Assembly (NCBI GenBank): GCA_002900995.3
Contig: CM035312.1
Location: forward strand, 1,426,001-1,490,000
Source: Ganoderma boninense
Taxonomy: Eukaryota; Basidiomycota; Agaricomycetes; Polyporales; Polyporaceae
Direction: 5' to 3'
DNA length: 64,000 nt
Shown: positions 12,091 through 23,459 of the stretch, piece after piece
How the letters are laid out: each line of letters starts with the position of its first letter
Numbering within the stretch: the first letter of the stretch is position 1
Position numbers and translations under genes: made by a program
The notes under the pieces: model-generated
The model's database searches: none
What the model saw: the letters and a program-made list of their open reading frames with translations, nothing else
What the model was told of the DNA's origin: nothing

Positions 12091-12360
12091 CGCAGGAGCT
12101 CGAGCCCTGTTCGCCGTTGTGGCTTTTCCTCCTCAAGTGAGCAGTACAACCGTCCTACCCAGTCAGTCCATGGAAACTGCTGACCTCCGTCTCGCTAGCG
12201 ATGGACATCGGGATTTCGTGCACCGGTTCGTGTCGTTCCTGTCCCTCAAGGTCTGCTTGGCGATGTTCATTTAGGGAGACGAACTCACGGGCCATAATCG
12301 CTGCTTCAAGGTCGTAGCAGGCATGCAGCCGCCGGCTCCAAACCATGATTTCGAAATGGT

Positions 12361-13064
12361 TACGGTCTACGGTTGCCGAGCAGGATCAGGTTAGAATTTC
12401 AACAGAGTCAGGTTAAGTTCCTGAGATGTTCGAGCCAGATGGTCAGCCGCCGGCATTTGACCGGGAAACTATGCCTTTTATGGAAGGCGTCGGGAGTCGG
12501 GAGGTGTTGTCCGCTTACCCGGGCTCATTGTCTTTGATCTCTTCGTCGCCGTGCCGTACGATGAGCTGCCGTATCTTCGTGCCCACTTAGTTTTTTGAAG
12601 GCGCGTAAAGCTCAAAATGGCATCGTTATATGACCCCGCTGACCGTCACTTATATACACAATATTGACCGGAATCATGTTCATCAATGCCGACCTGAAAA
12701 CGCAGTGTTTAGCGGTTAAACGACAACTTCCACGTCGTTATGTAATCGAAGAGGTGCGCGATAATGGCATTTGTTAAACTCGTACAAACGTCCTTGCCCG
12801 GTCTGAAAAAGACCGCCGCTGATTAAAACCCCTGTGGGTTCTAAAGTGTTGCTCACTGTCACAGGCAGCGAGGACGAGGTCACACACAGCGACCGTGAAG
12901 GCGGCACGTTGATCGTATCTTTGCCTAAAAAGGCATATTTGGGCGCCTAACGGGGGCCAAGATTAGGTCGGCCCTGTCAGCTCGCAGAATTGATGCACTG
13001 GTTTTTGAAAATTCAACCTGATCCTGCTCGGCAACCGAGATCCTGCTCGGCAACCGTACGGTCT
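12361..13064. mobile_element. Non-autonomous TIR DNA transposon (MITE-like, hAT-type target size)
   Basis: The element spans 12,369-13,056 (688 bp) and has no transposase frame. The left end begins ACGGTTGCCGAGCAGGATC; the right end is its inverted copy (GATCCTGCTCGGCAACCG). The inverted similarity runs inwards about 30 bp, through GGTT(A)GAATTTTCAA. The right terminal 18-mer is present twice in tandem (about 13,021-13,056). Both sides carry TACGGTCT (12,361-12,368 and 13,057-13,064), an 8-bp target duplication as in hAT elements. The inverted duplicate at about 30.8 kb has the corresponding sequence without the element, an empty site. Superfamily assignment is tentative, because one end has an extra A and a 7-bp duplication is also possible. 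Confidence 0.85.
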
Positions 13065-13687
13065 GGGTCAACACACTATTGTTGTACGCATCGCGAGCTG
13101 GTCGAACCGCGGCATGCATGCTCCGGCGGACAGATGTCCAGTGGCGACACCAGGCACAGCTTGGTCTGCCTCCGCGAGGTGGACATGTTAACTTAACGGC
13201 CGGTAGAGCCGAGAGCCTAGAGTCGCCCACAGACGCCCATTCAATTACTTGCCCGCTCGACGATTGGTTCAGTGGCTCTCTGCAGACGAAGACAAACGAA
13301 GTTGCACAATCAACGAGCTCGACCTGGACCCCGCCAGAAATTCGTCTCCGTGCTTCATGCCGTTCCGCTGACAGCCACCCGCCGGGATGGCGACCGACAG
13401 CTGCTCCTAAAACATCCAAACGTTCAACGACTAACGTCGTGCATTGGCGCCCCCTAAGTTCTGGGTGTAGACTTCGTCTGCAAGCCGTGCCCTGCCGTGC
13501 TATTCCGATTGCAAACAACTCAAGGGGCAGGCACAACTCGTGCATGCAGTGTCAACGTGCAGAAAGCCGGCGGATGTGGCTCCGGTGCAGGGACTCGGAG
13601 CGCTCGACAAAGTGCCATGAAGAGGCAGATGACAACGGAGCAAGCGGTTGCAGGACTCCTTTCTTACGTCGGACGGGCACGAGTAGA

Positions 13688-13699
13688 CAATAAGTACTT
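13688..13699 (+). promoter_or_regulatory. Conserved TATA-like element of Y1
   Basis: CAATAAGTACTT, 79 bp before the Y1 ATG. The identical 12-mer occurs 77 bp before the Y2 ATG although the surrounding promoter has diverged. AATAAGTA could act as a weak TATA; AAGTACTT is also a palindrome. Confidence 0.5.
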
Positions 13700-13766
13700 T
13701 CTTTTCCCCATCCCCACACAAGAACGTTTTGCGCCCGTTCTCGAACCCTTGACCCTCCTATCGCAA

Positions 13767-14604
13767 ATGACCAGCTCGTACGTCCACATCACTCTAGAGT
13801 ACAACTCCTTCAGCTCACGCGACGCACTCGCAGCACGAAATCCCCCAGTGAGTTCTTCCTCGACTCATACACACTGAGTTCATCCTGGCTGACTGACCGC
13901 AGGGTTCGACCTCATCGTCGATCTCCCGGAGCCGCTGCTCCCGTCTTTCAACAACGTCTCCACCTTCGCCGCCGCACACATCGCTGCCGACCAGACACCA
14001 GTCCAGGCCACCAGCACCCCCGCCCCCAGGCAGGTAGCCCCTGCAGCACCCGCCCACTTCATCTGGAACGACTTCAGGGACTCGATCACCACCAGGCCCG
14101 GCACCGACATCGCCTTCGACCGCGTGCAGTCCACCACGATCCACGCCGAGGACAACACCCCGGCCGTCCTCGCCGCCAAGGTCACCGAGTTCGTCGGGAA
14201 CTCCTTCTCCGCCGTCCCGCGCGAGGAGCTCGCCAAGCACATCGGGCGCGCCTTCTCCGACCCGGCCAAGGACGTCTCGAAGGGCGTCCTCACTAAGATG
14301 GCGTCGCACGACCAGGCTAAGGGCCTGGACAAGACCGGGTGGGAGTACCGCCTGATCTGCGCGTACCCGAACGCGGACCTGCCCGACCACTTCTACTCGC
14401 TCGTCACCACCGTCAAGTGAGTGATTTCGTACCTGTGGTCGTCATGTGTTGCAACTGGCCCATCGTTCATCTTGCAGATACACGGACGAGGCGCAGAAGA
14501 AGCCCGGCTATCTCGGCATAGGAGGGTCGGTTAAGCACAGCTACTCCGTTGACATCATTGCGATGCAGGTGGCCGTCGAGAAGGGATTCGTGGGGGACAT
14601 TTAA
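13767..14604 (+). CDS. Cyt/volvatoxin-like pore-forming protein, copy Y1
   Basis: The model that keeps frame in both copies has four exons: 13767-13777 (11 nt), 13834-13847 (14 nt), 13903-14416 and 14478-14604, giving 221 residues. Introns are 55-61 nt with GTACGT, GTGAGT and GTGAGT donors. It is a distant paralogue of X: both have FD near the N-terminus, a W-D/A-F motif (FIWNDF, cf. FNWGAF), WEYR, and an FYS-V-T-K segment before the last intron. It is about 20 residues longer than X because of a Pro/Ala/Thr linker near residues 45-60. No signal peptide is seen. It is divergent from X1 and converges on nitrate reductase with 104 bp between stops. The two micro-exons make the first ten residues the least certain part. 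Confidence 0.74.
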
Positions 14605-14708
14605 GCATCCACCGTTGAATTGATAGTTGAAGTTGAGATCACATGATGTATGCACAGCGAGTTCGGTGGCAACAATCTAGGTGGAATACTAGTGGCAAGT
14701 TGAATTGC

Positions 14709-17700
14709 CTAGAAGACGAAAAGCGACTGTCCATCTTCGAAGCCCCACTCCGTCAAAGCTGGCAATGCTGTCTGCTCCACAAGACTAACAGGACCGCAGA
14801 TGAAGGTCGCAACGTTTCCGGTCGGCGAAGGCGCTTCAAAATGTTGCTGACTGAGTAGGCAAAGGTGGAAGTCAGTCTGCTGTAGCGGGTGATGACAATG
14901 AAATGCAATGCTGAAGCCATACATGATGTCACCATTGACCCGGCCTGTGCTGTAGTCCTACGATCCAATGTCATGAGATCCTGTACGAGCCAGAGTCGAA
15001 GGTAACGTGTCTTACCGTTGGGTCCAGTTTGCGTTCCCCAGCTTGGTTGGGACTCGACAGTACGTTCCACATTTTGAACCTTTGCCTGTGGATTCGAGCG
15101 TACTCCTCTAGGTTGTCGCGAAGAAGGATATCATCCTCGGATACGTTGCTAGTAAAGTTGTATCCGCTAAGAGGACTCAATGCGACCTGACCTTGTCCTA
15201 CACGTACCAATTGATCAAGTTCAATGACGAACAATCTGTATCGGAGGAAAGAATGGCATGGATGAGCTGCCAGATTGGCGTAATCCCGGTTCCGCCCGCT
15301 AGGAGGTTAATCTTCACAAGCTTTTGAGTATGCCTGACGCAGAGCTCAACGCATCCACATCCACGCACCTTGTCAAAGCGGAGCTTCTTGCCGCGAACCT
15401 CGAAAGCCCGGTCATTGATATTGTAGGTAATATCACCTATTGGTCCACGAATGTCGATCTCCTCGCCTAGGAACCATGGTTGCATCGTCACTAAGGGCCA
15501 TACACTCGCCGATGCTCGAGCTCACCGATTTGCAGACAATCCAAGTAATTCGAGACGGTACCACCAGGGGATGCCTTTTCCTGGTCTGGAAGGTACGTCT
15601 TGACGAGCAGCTGGAAGATCCCATCCGTATCCTCGTTAGGCAGCACCGGGAAGATGGGCGTGTAGCTCCGCAACACCGCTTGGTCTTCAAAGTGGACCGC
15701 TAACTGAACGTGACGGCCGACGGGAAGGCCAAGCTTTGGAGGCTTCTCCCCGACAGCGCGAGGGATCTCGAACGTGTATCGTCTAGGTTAGGTGTATTAG
15801 AGCCTAGCCCAGTTCTTCCGAAGGAAGGCAAGGTGGCGATATGCAACCAAGCTCACCTAACGGAGGAAGTCAACTCCAGACGTTCTTTGAGGAGTGCTCG
15901 TACGAATATGTCTGGCTGCAAGGTGAAGCCGCGCTGCTGCTCCTTCTGGCGGAGGAGCTCTTTCGCGGCACGCTCGGCGTCTTGCCTCATCCAAGCGGCT
16001 CCTTTGTCTGACAGCCTGCCGATGAGACAAGCATCGCGCATCGCGTGGGCTCCTGCACTCGCACTTTTAGATCTAACCTCATAACATGGCTATCACTTAC
16101 TCACGTTTGTCGTGGATGGTGTCGTACTGACAGAGGGAGGAAAGATAATCAGCGCACTGACAAGCTGTGTCGACGCATACACGCGCACCTCCATGGTAGC
16201 ATCAATCGAAGCCTTTCCTGCATATCTCAGCAAAATCGTATTCCCCCCTGGAATCCAGGGATACGCGTTTGGACGAATAATGCACTGTTAGAAGCAGGCT
16301 ACTGACCCGGGTGTTGTGCGAGCATTGGTTTGTAGCTGGGACCGTACTGGCCCGAGAGGTCGTATACTTTGTTGTCCAAGATGATCCATGCATCGTCCTG
16401 TGCAAATAGCCATCATAAGGCGTATACTTGAAGTTCAGTTGGGGACAGCGCACCTCCTTGTCGTGCTTCTGAATCTCCTCCAGCTCGAAGGTAGGCAGAT
16501 TCTGAGTCTGTTGTGCAACTTTCACATCTGCCTTGTTGGGTTCCATCCAACCTCCCGACGCATCCCCGGGAGCGACGGGGTGCTGAAACCTCAATACGGA
16601 GTTGGTCGTCTTGATATCCTGGACAAAGCTTCGTCGCACACGGTACCATGCGTTACTGGACGCGACGTTAGTTCGTAAATCAACATGAAATGCTGCGACG
16701 ATCTGCGTACTTCATCATGCCCTGGATATGGATGCGAAAGATTCTGAGTTAGAGGCAATTGCGGGATCAGTATACTAGCTCAACAAACCGTGATATTCCT
16801 AGTGTTGAAGGCAAGGTGAGTAACATTAAGGACCATCCTCAAGTTGCGGACACACCAAGTAATATTCTCTGGCTGGAAGTTTTTCTTCTTGTCGTGCGCT
16901 CGAACGGTGATATACTCTGATCCGTGGATTATGTCGTTCACCGGAACTTCGCACGTCCTATGAAAGGCTCAGGCTCCCTCCTAGCACAGTCGGAAGATAA
17001 CCGAACATACCAGAAGATCCACGCCCAGTACTTTTCCGCATGTCTGAGGGTAATCGGATGGTCAGTGATCATCATATCAAGACGGTTAGCCTGAGCAGAG
17101 TGACACTGTACCTAAGAGGAGAATCAACGAAGTGTCGGAAGCAGTACTTCCAAGTCTTGCCATCATCCAGGCTCAGTTCGATACGCTCTATGCGCTCGCC
17201 ACCGCCATTGAATGCGATTCCCTTGATGGTATACTTGCCGTGACGCGTTTCATCTGTCAATTCAAGACGTTCTTCATGAGCAGGCTCGCAAATGATGGAC
17301 TGCAGAGTCTGGTCGGAGACAGGGCCAACGTTAGCACAGTAGCATTACCAATGCAATGAAAAGGTGAAAAGTTTACCTGTTCCCAGCACGCGGTACTCTC
17401 GTCCTTGAATAGCGCTTGAGCAAGGGGGTCGCTCGTAGACTCGATGTACGAAGGGATGACTTTGTTGTCCCATAGGTCTGGGCAGCAGTTAGCTATGCCG
17501 GTGAGCTCGAGTGTAGGTAGTAAACGAACGATAGTAGGAATTGTTAGGCTTGGTGCTTATCCAGACCTGCATGAGTCATTAATGAGAAAGGCGTCCGACG
17601 ACGTATGCCATCGAACTAACCTTCTTCAACCACTTGACTTGGCGACCGCCAACATATCCCTAAGGAAACGAGTTCGCCACTTCGTATGTATCAGCATCAA

Positions 17701-19147
17701 CAGGGCACGACTCACAGGGATGATCACGCGTAGCGGCTGTATGAGATAGGTCTCAATTAATCCACCCTCACCAGTTCAAATCAGCACGCACGTATCCATG
17801 GTCCGGAGGGAGAACGCGACCGTTCATTCCAAACGCAAGCATGACGTCGTTTTTGTGGTCTAATGCGTATTCCAACGGAATGGAAGTCGCGTACTTTCCC
17901 TCCTGAAGCATCTCAGCCCCTTCGAAGTTCAAGTACCTAAAATTGGTTAGATACAGTACGCCACGGAGAGCTGCGGGACAGACCATCTCTCGCCTGCAGG
18001 TATCCTAGTGAAGCCCCAGTCGCGCAGCACTTCTGCAACGGGAACACCGCGCCATAGGGCCGTTGAAACGCCCGACGCAGACCAGCCGAACCCTTTCGTT
18101 CGTTTGACCATGTTCACTTCCTTGCGGCGGTCTACAAAGTAAGCGAGATCAGTCTCCGTTCCATGTCCGCGGGCGAAACAATGCATACTTCCGTCGCAGC
18201 CCATCGTCACGGGAATCTCAATAACACTATCCGTGAACTTGGCGCCAGTGAGTTCCTCCATGGTGTACTCCCGCTGCCCTAGGTCCAGTGGAACAGATGG
18301 GTCAGCATATATCAGGAGGGTATGGGTCTCCCAGTGGAGGACAGGGACATTTCCATGATTGCGGACATAGTGCAACCTGAACTGGCATCAGCAGGAAGAT
18401 GGTTCCCAGTGTGGATGGCGTACTTGATAGGAGTAATCATCCCAGCCTGGAACAAGGAATGCAGATTCGGTTCGGCGTTGAACGGAAACTTTCCCGTGAG
18501 CCTGAGCAGCTCCGAGGAGCGGGGCACCCAGGAATCAGGGTAGGCCCTGCATCGATCATGTTAAGGAAACAACGCGCATACAGACGCAGTGACATAACAT
18601 ACTGATCCTCAGTGCTTAGGTCCCTCTCCAACTCCCCCGAGGTATCTCCGTCAAGACCTTTGAGTTCGAATGTGGGCTTCCCGAGGTTGCTCTTGAACTC
18701 GCTGATTTTCTGAAACTCGTCGCGAAGCTGCTCAAGAAAGAGTTGCTTCTCCACAGAAAGTAAAGATGGTCCCGACGTAGAAGTCGGCTCGGGTGGGATC
18801 AAGGTCGTAGACGATACTGCGCTCTTCAGACCCTGGGCCTTAATCTCCCCCTCTGTCACGGGAAGAACATAACGTGCGAAGTCGTGTTTCTTCGAAAATG
18901 TGTTCATTTTGCGTCAAAGAATAGAAGGGGCACGGGGAAAACCTTAGGATGGAGCAGCTTGAAGCTGCGAATCAGTCGTATCAATGGGCAGCGAAATAGG
19001 TAGAGGCGGAAAAACTCACTTTGGTTCAGCTTGTTTCACGTCCCGCACAGATACAACGCTCCCCGGCTGGAAATTCCTCAGTCTCTCGCGCCAATGATGA
19101 TGCTCGTCGTCGACTTGTCCGTTGGCTACCATGGTTTGCGAGGACAT
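14709..19147 (-). CDS. Assimilatory nitrate reductase [NAD(P)H]
   Basis: A heavily interrupted gene (more than a dozen short introns) with all domains of eukaryotic nitrate reductase. From the N-terminus: molybdopterin domain (LLRLTGKFPFNAEP; HYVRNHG; the Mo-ligand region CDGNRRKE, whose Asn is split by an intron; GVSTALWRGVP), Mo-cofactor dimerisation domain, cytochrome b5 domain with haem ligands in HPGG (about 16.31 kb) and IHDK (about 16.11 kb), FAD domain (RSYTP, about 15.67 kb), and NAD(P)H domain (LLAGGTGITP near 15.3 kb; CGP near the end; C-terminal SLFVF). It reduces nitrate to nitrite in the cytosol. The N-terminus is uncertain: ATGs at 19147, 19132 and 18907 are possible, and the first two need an intron near 18.96-19.02 kb plus another to reach the conserved part. 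No nitrite reductase or nitrate transporter is next to it. Confidence 0.96.
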
Positions 19148-20271
19148 GACTGCTGGTAGGAACGACGGACCAGCGTATCTTTGGCCTGCGAAGCTATATC
19201 GTAGCAGCGCTTCCACCGTCTACCCCTTCTGACCGATTCGTCCAAGATAAAGCTCCTTTGCGTTCCAGAAGGTGACCGAGCACGTCAGTCGGTGCTTCGC
19301 GATAAGGAAACCATCCTCGTATGGGGTACCTGTCATGACAGGTAGCTTCGAAAGCAGTCAGCAGGGCTCCCCTGGCCTCATTGAATGGTTTCCGCTTTCA
19401 CGGAAGCGCCACACAGGATGTCTGAGGACGAAGTTTGAGACCACATTAGTATGCGTACTAAACCATCTAGCTAGCCACTCGTCGCGTGTAGCTGAGTCCA
19501 AATCCTATGGCAGACGAGTTCGCTGCGGGATCTCTGCCCTTTGCACTTGGTATTCCTGAAATATCCATGCCGTAAGTTCTTCCTCCGAGAAACGGGCTGC
19601 AATAGAGATAAAGAGGACAAAGATAACACGAGATGGACAGGCTCGGAATAGGTTCGCCGCCAGACATGCGCATGAGCCTGAGGAGTGAACACGAGTAAAT
19701 TGTCGGAGACTCGGAGGAATGAGATTGGATATAGTTCCTATTCTATGGAGCTAGTCAGGACATTTCGTGAAGAGTCATAAACAAGGACGACAAACATAAT
19801 CCTAAATAGAGAATATATGGCGGCCGACTCGGAGAACCTTCAAGTTGGGCAGCTTCGCACTCCCAACAACCTCGGCAAACTTGTTCCGTCGAGACCGTGG
19901 TCGCAGAGGAGCTTGTGCGCGAAAATAGTGCACTCTATGGTGAGAGGACTGGCAGAGACACGACGTCAAGCCACAGAGAACGACCTGGCCTCGGCTGAGC
20001 GCATGGCCGCGTGACTCACTGACTCAAATCGCCGTCGTCACTCGCTTCAGGTGTCACACGCCCGGTCCAAGTCGGTAGGCCGTGCAAATCGACCAAACGT
20101 GGCGACAGGATTAAGTTTGTAGGTACTTGTTCGCTAAGGAGTTCTTATATCTTGTCAAACTTGAGTATGATCACCTTGGTACGGTCGCCATCATGGTGCG
20201 AAGTTGGGCTCGCAACTGCGCGGGCAAAACTGTACCACATACCTAGCTCGAGCTACTACTCCCTCGTGCAC
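19148..20271. other. Intergenic region, nitrate reductase promoter and lactonase-1 3' flank
   Basis: No protein family is recognisable in the short open frames. Apart from the GATA sites I see no RNA gene, repeat or mobile element. Confidence 0.5.
19245..19626 (+). promoter_or_regulatory. GATA sites upstream of nitrate reductase
   Basis: Four HGATAR sites, the target of AreA/Nit2-type nitrogen regulators, lie in the first 480 bp before the gene: AGATAA at 19245-19250, CGATAA at 19300-19305, AGATAA at 19606-19611 and 19621-19626. About one or two are expected by chance in this length, so enrichment is modest. Confidence 0.4.
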
Positions 20272-21542
20272 TCAATCCAACCACACGAAGCTCGTCCTCG
20301 TCGGGATATCTGTGTTCCTCGTCAAGAGTTCCAAGTTCCTCCCGCCTTCCGTCCTCTTCAGCATGATCGTCCCCGCGCTCCCGGCCACCCCGCTCGCGAT
20401 CAAGAACTCCTTCTCCGGCCCGCCGAGCTGCATCCCGCGGATCTGGTCGAGCCCCGTGAAGACGTACCCGAGGAGCTCGAGCTTCGGCTCCACACGGAAG
20501 ATCGTGATCGCGTCCCCGCGCGGGTCCTGCACACCCGTATTGCGGTTCGAGACGTAGATGAACGGCTCTGGGAACGACGGGGAAGCCTCGGTCACGAGGA
20601 TCTCCCCAGCGGCCATCGCGGCGCCCTCGGGAAGTCCGGGAGGCGTGATGTTGAAGTTCGCGATGAGGGGGCCGGTGGTGCCGTTCGGTGCCTGTGGGAT
20701 CTTCTGCTCCGTCAGTGTGCTTGCGAGTTCGTGGAGCGTGTAGAGCGTGTTCCCTGAGGGGTGAATCGGGTCATAATGTGCCGATGAGCCGTCACCGTGG
20801 TCAAAAACGCACCTCTGACTGCAATGTGCCGAGGCCCGCTTCCAGATGGTTGGTCAATCTGGCCTTGTACCTTGAACACGCCAGGAGCACCGTCTTCGAC
20901 GAGTCTCCAAACTTTGTCCGCCCCCTTCGTGACAGTCAGAGTCCCTCTGCCGGAGTAGGAGCCATAGCTGTCACTCACAAGGTCAGGAACAAACACCTCA
21001 TTTCCGCGCTCAAGGGCCATGTGAGGGTGAGACACGGCCGCGTCGAAGGTTATAGGCGCATAAGAGGAGACGAATTCCAGAGGGTCCTCGCATTCCGTGG
21101 GGACGATGAGCCCGTTGCCAGAGCCGTACTGTTCGCGGCGTCTTAGCGATGCAGATCGTCCCAAGGGAGGAAATCGCTTACATTCATTACTGCGACCTGG
21201 CCAGTAGACAGTGGGGTTGTGAAGGCGGGGCTGTCTCCCTCTGTGCTGATTGTGTCCATGGGGCCAGTGAGGGCACCCTCCTGGCCGATCGTGAAGGTTT
21301 GCAAGCCACCGCTTGAGTTTTCATTCACAGCACTGCAAGAAGTTGAATCCGATGGTCAAATGTGTAGAGACGACTGTGACGTACTACAAAATGCTCTTGT
21401 TCGTGGGGTGCAAGGCAATCCAGGAAGGGTTGGCTCCCGTCGGAGACTGGTTCAGGACACTGAGCGAGTTGGTGTCTGAGTTGAATAGATAGGACACGAC
21501 GAAGGAGGTGTATCCCCCAGCGAGGATGGTGAAGTTGACCAT
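20272..21542 (-). CDS. Lactonase-type seven-bladed beta-propeller protein (copy 1)
   Basis: Begins MVNFTILAGGYTS and ends TSFVWLD; five or so exons split by 50-70-nt introns give about 365 residues. It matches the fungal carboxy-cis,cis-muconate cyclase / 6-phosphogluconolactonase-like family (PF10282). Diagnostic stretches are NPSWIALHPTN, VSHPHMALE, GSGPRHIAVRG, YVSNRN, DPRGDAITIF and FTGLDQIRGMQ, the repeated strands and loops of the propeller. Members open or close lactone rings in aromatic catabolism or the pentose phosphate route; the substrate here cannot be read from sequence. No signal peptide is seen. A clear paralogue lies in opposite orientation at 36.2-38.1 kb. Confidence 0.9.
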
Positions 21543-22374
21543 GGTTCACCCAGATCTCCGGGGAGCAAGGCAGCCGCGAGGAATACGGTGCATCGATGGG
21601 GGCATCGTATACTTATACGGGGTCGGGCATGATGGCGACTTCTCGGTCACCATCCTTGGCAGGAGGCGTTCCACAACGGAAAAAAGCAGCGGAAAAAGCA
21701 CGCGGTTGGTGTGCATCATACAGATGCCGTGAGGAGGTCACGGTGCCGCCACAGCTGATTTTCCGAAGCTCGTCCGCGTGGAAGAATTAAATAAACTTGC
21801 CGCGAAGGACCAAAATCACATATTGGCTCATCATGCTCCCCATGAAGATGCTCACTCGGCTTTCCCGGACCACGCCATTGTCAGGCAAGAGATGAATCGC
21901 GGTCCGGGGAGGACCTTGGCAGTGGGACATTCGGTGATCGTACTTCATTGTTGAGCAGTTGAAAATGACAACCTCGGTGTGTGCGGAATATGACCGATGA
22001 ATAAGAGCTTTAAGGTAAGCCGAGGCTAATCCGGTCGGGATGGACCAAGGAGACTTCTACGCCGGTCTCCTGTGTCCTGCAGGACTATAAGCCTCAAAGC
22101 TTCACCATGGCACGCAAACAAATTAGACACACCTAGAATACCACAGATGACCATGACATGAAGACGCAAGGCCATTTCGCGCGTTTGCACAAAATGTTAC
22201 ATTCACCCAGCTGTCAAAGATCCAAGGATTCCACACAACAGTAACTTACAACGACATCAGGCATGCGCAAGGGAGCATCGACATAGGGAGGCATGCTAGA
22301 CTCATACATTTTGTGCAAGGTGGAGGGTCGAAAGCATGTAACATGGAAAGCGGGAAACGGGAGGGTGTACACTT
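21543..22374. other. Intergenic region between lactonase 1 and RPL24
   Basis: Promoter side of lactonase 1 and 3' flank of RPL24. Short AT-richer stretches only; no gene or repeat seen. Confidence 0.5.
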
Positions 22375-23020
22375 TTAGCGGCCACCCTTGCCACCCTTCA
22401 TCTGCTGCTTCGATACGCGGGGGGCAGTCGATACGGGTTTGTGGGCGGGCTGAAGGACGGCGAGTCGTCAAAACAAGCCTGGACGACAAAGATCGAGTCG
22501 CGCACCTTGGTCTTCTCCTTCTTCTCCTCCTTCGCCTTCTTCTCGGCCTTAGCCTTCTGAATGGCGGTGGTCCGCTGCAGGGCACGGACAGCGGCAGTCT
22601 GGTTCCTCCGTGCGGCGATGGCAGAGAGGTCTGCACCGACAATACCACGCTGGTGCTTCACAGTTCTGCGAGAACGCTTCTTGGCAACCTCCTCCGTGAT
22701 GCCCTTCTTGTGCATGCGACGGTACACCTGGGTCCAGGCGATCTTACGGGGGTTCTTGCGCTGCAAGAAGAGCGACTCGTTCTTGGAGTTGGCAAAGCGG
22801 AAAATCTTTGGAGGCAGGAATGAGGAAGCAGAATAAATGAGGAAACACAAGGTTGAAGGGGATTGAAGGTAGGTACGGACCTTGTTGTCTCCGCGTACGA
22901 AAAGGCGGCCCCTGCTGGGGTAGATACGGAAGCCGGAGAATGAGTCGATTTCGAGCTTCTACACTCCGCAAACGTTCATTAGCATAAGATATGTGACAGG
23001 AGATGATTACGACGTACCAT
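22375..23020 (-). CDS. RPL24: 60S ribosomal protein L24 (eL24)
   Basis: About 137 residues. The ATG (23020-23018) stands alone in the first coding exon and is followed at once by a GTACGT intron (23017-22959). The next exon gives KLEIDSFSGFRIYPSRGR, the start of eL24. After a second intron come FRFANSKNESLFLQRKNPRK, RRMHKKGITEEVAKKRSRRT and a Lys/Glu/Ala-rich tail; the last small exon gives QQMKGGKGGR. The zinc-binding cysteines of archaeal L24e are absent, as in other fungal proteins. It binds 25S rRNA and contacts the 40S subunit. It is divergent from ASE1 across 439 bp. Confidence 0.97.
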
Positions 23021-23459
23021 CTGGGTAGAAATATGCGATCCAAAGAGCAAAGTCAGAGAGCGTCCAAACGAGCGAGATCGGTTCAGCCATCCGTCATCCG
23101 CTATTCCATCCCGCCATCCATCCTCCCAAACGGCCGAAATGGGCACGTTACGCCTATCAGCATACTCCCAAAACACCTCTCCATGCAACGATATGGCCCA
23201 CGAGCCTTCCAGAGCCCAAACGAACGTACTCACCTTGAATTTGAGGCGGAGGGGCGTGTGTCGTTGGCGTTGTGTAGCGTCTCGGCTCCAGATTGGGTGT
23301 GCTGTGCCACAGTCCAAATGACGCCAAGCAAAGCCACGTGGAACCCGATTTGGGCATGGAGCAACGCCATCACGTGATAAAACGCGGTTCGCGACGCGCT
23401 CCGAAAGTTGAACACGGTCCTCGGCTTTGACCACCTCCACGACGACCCCGGATGCGACC
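23021..23459. promoter_or_regulatory. Divergent promoter of RPL24 and ASE1
   Basis: 439 bp between the two ATGs. No TATA box or known ribosomal-protein box is obvious. A coding exon is not supported here. Confidence 0.45.

Larger units (their letters stand above)
11988..13766. other. Divergent promoter region of X1 and Y1
   Basis: No coding gene. About 1.08 kb aligns with the region between Y2 and X2; the remaining 0.7 kb is the inserted TIR element. Conserved blocks include 12,165-12,240 (around CTGACCTCCGTCTCGCTAG) and 13,230-13,400, which may be shared control DNA. Confidence 0.6.
11070..14640. repeat. Left arm of a long inverted duplication (X1/Y1 block)
   Basis: This block recurs in reverse orientation at about 29,225-32,125. 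Homology can be followed through the X 3' flank, the X gene, the divergent promoter, the Y gene and the start of the Y 3' flank. Without the 696 bp of inserted element plus one target copy, the arm is about 2.88 kb, matching the 2.9 kb right arm. Boundaries were judged by eye. Confidence 0.88.
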
